From NCBI GenBank assembly GCA_031259225.1, contig JAIRLT010000038.1, forward strand, positions 1 through 7,633: 7,633 nt of DNA, in the 5' to 3' direction. The stretch's first letter is position 1. Every line of letters starts with the position of its first letter. The notes beneath the pieces were generated by a model, which was given only the letters and a program-made list of their open reading frames with translations, did not search any database and was not told where the DNA came from. Source of the DNA: Prevotellaceae bacterium. GTDB taxonomy: Bacteria; Bacteroidota; Bacteroidia; Bacteroidales; UBA932. Shown here piece by piece: positions 5,317-7,633 of this stretch. Made by a program: the position numbers and the translations under genes.

Positions 5317-6657
5317 ATGTGTAAATTTTTTTCCCTGGTTTTTTTATTATCCGCTCTGTTGCAAAATGTACCCGCTCAAGACGGACTAATTGATAAAGTC
5401 GTTGCCGTAGTGGGGCGCGAAATGATTTTGCTGTATGACATCGAATCGGAAGTAAGCATGAGGCGATTGCAAGGCGTAACATCCGATAAAAACATCCATT
5501 GCGAAGTACTTGAAAATTTGTTGCTGCAAAAATTATTGTTGGCGCAGGCACGCCTCGATAGCCTGAAAGTAACCGACGAAGATGTGGATGCGCAAATCGA
5601 CCGGCAAGTGCGTTCAATGGTTATGCGTGCCGGCAGCGAAAAAGCGGTGGAGGAATTATTCCACAAATCGATGTTTCAACTGAAAAAAGATTTGCGTGAA
5701 ATTGTCCGCGAACAAATCCTTACGCAGAACATGCACGCCTCTTTGGTAAAAGACGCTCCGATAACGCCTACCGAAGTAGAAAAAACCTACAAACAAATAC
5801 CGAAAGACAGTTTGCCTGTTATCCCGACGCAATACGTACTGCGGCAAATCATCGTTAATCCGCCGGCAAGTGAAGCGAAATTTGACGTACGGAAACGCCT
5901 GCTCGAACTGCGCGAACGTATTGTAAACGGCGAAAAATTCAGTACGTTGGCTATCCTTTATTCGGAAGACCCAGCCACCGCCTTACGGGGCGGTGAATTG
6001 GGGTTACGCTACAAACAAGAATTAGCTCCTGCGTTTGCCGATGCCGCGCTGGTACTCAAACCCGGACAAGTATCCCCCATTGTGGAAACAGAATTTGGTT
6101 TCCATATTATCCAACTCATCGAAAAACAAAGCAACGACATGTTCAATTGCCGACACATATTGCTTAAACCCCAATATACGGCTGACGACCGCACGGCTGC
6201 TTTTCAAAAATTAGACAGTATCGCTGCCGTTATACGAACGGGGTCACTGAGTTTTGAACGGGCGGCATTAAGGCTTTCGGAAGATTCCAAAACCAATACC
6301 AGCGGCGGGTTAATGGTGAACGAAGAAAACCTGTCGTCCCACTTTGAGAAAGACCAGCTCAATCCGGCAGACTTTGGCGTGTTGCGGAATATGAAAGAAG
6401 GCGACATCTCCATTCCTTACGAATCGCAGGACAGGATGGGAAATACGCAATACAAGATTATCCGACTGGAACGACTGATACCTTCCCATGCAGCAAATCT
6501 GAAAGACGATTATTCCATCATCCAGCAATTAGCCAAACAGCGTCGACAGCAGGCGACATTTGAAAAATGGATACAACAAAAACAGGCGGCGGCGTTCATC
6601 CGCATTGACCCGATGTTCGATCATTGCAAATTTGAACGGGAAGGATGGAGAAAATAA
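5317..6657 (+). CDS. surA: SurA-like periplasmic chaperone / peptidyl-prolyl isomerase
   Basis: The protein has 446 residues with a Sec signal peptide (MCKFFSLVFLLSALLQNVPA, cleavage probably after A20). The mature protein starts QDGLIDKVVAVVGREMILLYDIESEV, the classic SurA N-domain opening, and the helical domain runs to about residue 150. The first parvulin-like domain (about 170-270) includes YSEDPATALRGGELG and GFHIIQL but reads LRQIIV where the usual RHILI would be. The second (about 275-385) begins CRHILLKP and has SEDSKTNTSGGLM, but ends TQYKIIRL instead of GFHI. A C-terminal helix (ATFEKWIQQKQ) closes the fold. SurA escorts outer-membrane beta-barrel proteins to the BAM machinery. The gene follows the lipoprotein gene by 5 bases and overlaps the OstA-like gene by 13, consistent with a tightly coupled envelope-biogenesis operon. 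Confidence 0.92.
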   Translation: MCKFFSLVFLLSALLQNVPAQDGLIDKVVAVVGREMILLYDIESEVSMRRLQGVTSDKNIHCEVLENLLLQKLLLAQARLDSLKVTDEDVDAQIDRQVRSMVMRAGSEKAVEELFHKSMFQLKKDLREIVREQILTQNMHASLVKDAPITPTEVEKTYKQIPKDSLPVIPTQYVLRQIIVNPPASEAKFDVRKRLLELRERIVNGEKFSTLAILYSEDPATALRGGELGLRYKQELAPAFADAALVLKPGQVSPIVETEFGFHIIQLIEKQSNDMFNCRHILLKPQYTADDRTAAFQKLDSIAAVIRTGSLSFERAALRLSEDSKTNTSGGLMVNEENLSSHFEKDQLNPADFGVLRNMKEGDISIPYESQDRMGNTQYKIIRLERLIPSHAANLKDDYSIIQQLAKQRRQQATFEKWIQQKQAAAFIRIDPMFDHCKFEREGWRK

Positions 6658-7633
6658 ATCACCCTAACAAACCGGACAAAACAAAAACGGCTAACCGGAC
6701 GAACGCTCCCACAATACGCCGTTGCATAAGGTGGGTTACCGGTTGCGGGCTGTTTATTTTCGGCTGCTTTTCAGGTGCGCTATCCGCACAACCGGAAGAC
6801 CACCGGAAAACGGTAGAAATGATCCACGTCGATTCCATCCTCAGCATGTCCTACAACGGGAGGACTATTAATCGGTTTATCGGTCATGTACAACTTATGC
6901 ACAACGGTGCGATGATGTCCTGCGACAGTGCCTATTTTTTTTCGTCTTCGGAATTTGAAGCATACAGCCGCGTGGTCATCGTTAAAGACGGCACCACGTT
7001 GTATGGCGACCAGTTACACTACGACGGCGCCGCCAGTATGGCAAAAGTGCGCGGCAGCCTGGTGCGCCTCACCGACAACACTGCCACCCTGCGGACGCAA
7101 CACCTGGATTTTGACACCAAGCAAAATATTGGGCATTTCTTCAATGGCGGGACTATCGACAATAAAGGCAATTTACTGGAAAGCGTGCAGGGGTACTATT
7201 ATTCGAATGAAAAACTGTTTGCGTTCAGCGACTCGGTTTCCATACGAAATGAAAGCTACGACATCCTTAGCCGGTCGGGTAATTACAACACGGAAACAGA
7301 CATTGCCACATTTACCGGCGCCACTTCTATTTGGCATAAGGACGGCTTCCTGTCGTGCCATTACGGCTGGTATGACAAGCCCCGCGATTACTTTCATTTT
7401 TCGGAAAACGCTTACCTGCAATCGGACAAACAGGAAGTGTGGGCAGACAGCATCTTTTATGACCGGTTAGCCCGTAAAGGCGACCTGTACGGGCATGTAC
7501 AAATGCACGACACCACGCAATCGCTGATTATCTTCGGCAATGAAGCGCATTTTACCGAAACGCCCGAAACGGTTATTGTAACCCGGCAACCTTCGATGGC
7601 ATACTACACGTTGGAAAACAACCAACCCGATAC
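6645..7633 (+). CDS. OstA/LptA-like LPS transport protein (truncated by window edge)
   Basis: This frame is open from the ATG at 6645 to the window end: 329 codons visible, no stop. The start overlaps the 3' end of surA. The N-terminus has a long basic region (about 29 residues, many K/R), a hydrophobic core near 30-47 and a plausible signal peptidase site after LSA48, so it is exported. The body from residue 59 shows repeated OstA-like beta units: IHVDSILSMS..FIGHVQLMHNGAMMSCDSAYF..FEAYSRVVIVKDGTTLYGDQLHYDG..MAKVRGSLVRLTD, then TLRTQHLDFDTK and later QEVWADSIFYDRLARKGDLYGHV. This 'D-x-L ... G-xV ... G-x-L-x-AD/CD' cycle is the LptA/LptD N-terminal jellyroll pattern that binds LPS. Its partnership with SurA (needed for LptD folding in E. 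coli) supports a role in LPS transport or assembly. The full length and any C-terminal domain are outside the window. Confidence 0.85.
   Translation, partial: MEKINHPNKPDKTKTANRTNAPTIRRCIRWVTGCGLFIFGCFSGALSAQPEDHRKTVEMIHVDSILSMSYNGRTINRFIGHVQLMHNGAMMSCDSAYFFSSSEFEAYSRVVIVKDGTTLYGDQLHYDGAASMAKVRGSLVRLTDNTATLRTQHLDFDTKQNIGHFFNGGTIDNKGNLLESVQGYYYSNEKLFAFSDSVSIRNESYDILSRSGNYNTETDIATFTGATSIWHKDGFLSCHYGWYDKPRDYFHFSENAYLQSDKQEVWADSIFYDRLARKGDLYGHVQMHDTTQSLIIFGNEAHFTETPETVIVTRQPSMAYYTLENNQPD

Noticed and set aside
6928..7470. Long open frame on the plus strand in a different frame from the OstA-like gene.
   Set aside because: It lies wholly inside the OstA-like reading frame, which has a signal peptide and family repeats, and its own translation shows no recognisable domain and low-complexity composition.

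Overview
The window looks like a chromosomal segment from a member of the Bacteroidota, probably Bacteroidales. Three things suggest this. Promoters carry the Bacteroidota -7 motif TAnnTTTG. Most start codons lack a Shine-Dalgarno sequence. The block guaB / PPIase-like lipoprotein / surA / OstA-like protein is a gene order I associate with Bacteroides relatives. No species can be named from the sequence alone.

Layout. On the minus strand at the left edge is the 5' end of a cobalamin-binding (B12) radical SAM protein (start at 407, running off the window). Next on the minus strand is a complete dinD (570-1433). The dinD gene sits between two near-identical direct repeats of about 118 bp (395-512 and 1449-1565, about 93% identical by eye). 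Each repeat carries a promoter reading leftward plus the first codons of the radical SAM gene. The simplest reading is that dinD is an accessory insertion between the radical SAM gene and the divergent M14 peptidase gene, with the start/promoter region duplicated around it, so that dinD uses a copy of its neighbour's promoter.

On the plus strand a short-leader promoter drives an M14-type zinc peptidase (1646-2662) that ends at a convincing Rho-independent hairpin (2663-2697). After a pyrimidine-rich spacer and a good TAnnTTTG promoter comes an apparent operon: guaB (IMP dehydrogenase), a lipoprotein resembling SurA/PrsA-type foldases with a degenerate parvulin part, surA (periplasmic chaperone with two parvulin-like domains), and an OstA/LptA-like exported protein that overlaps surA by 13 bases and runs off the right edge. 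The last three together look like an outer-membrane biogenesis module (protein folding and LPS transport) placed behind a purine-synthesis gene.

The strongest unexplained signals are the repeat-bounded dinD cassette, the four-codon upstream ORF that the duplication left in front of dinD, and a perfect 15-bp inverted repeat with a 2-base centre inside the dinD coding sequence.
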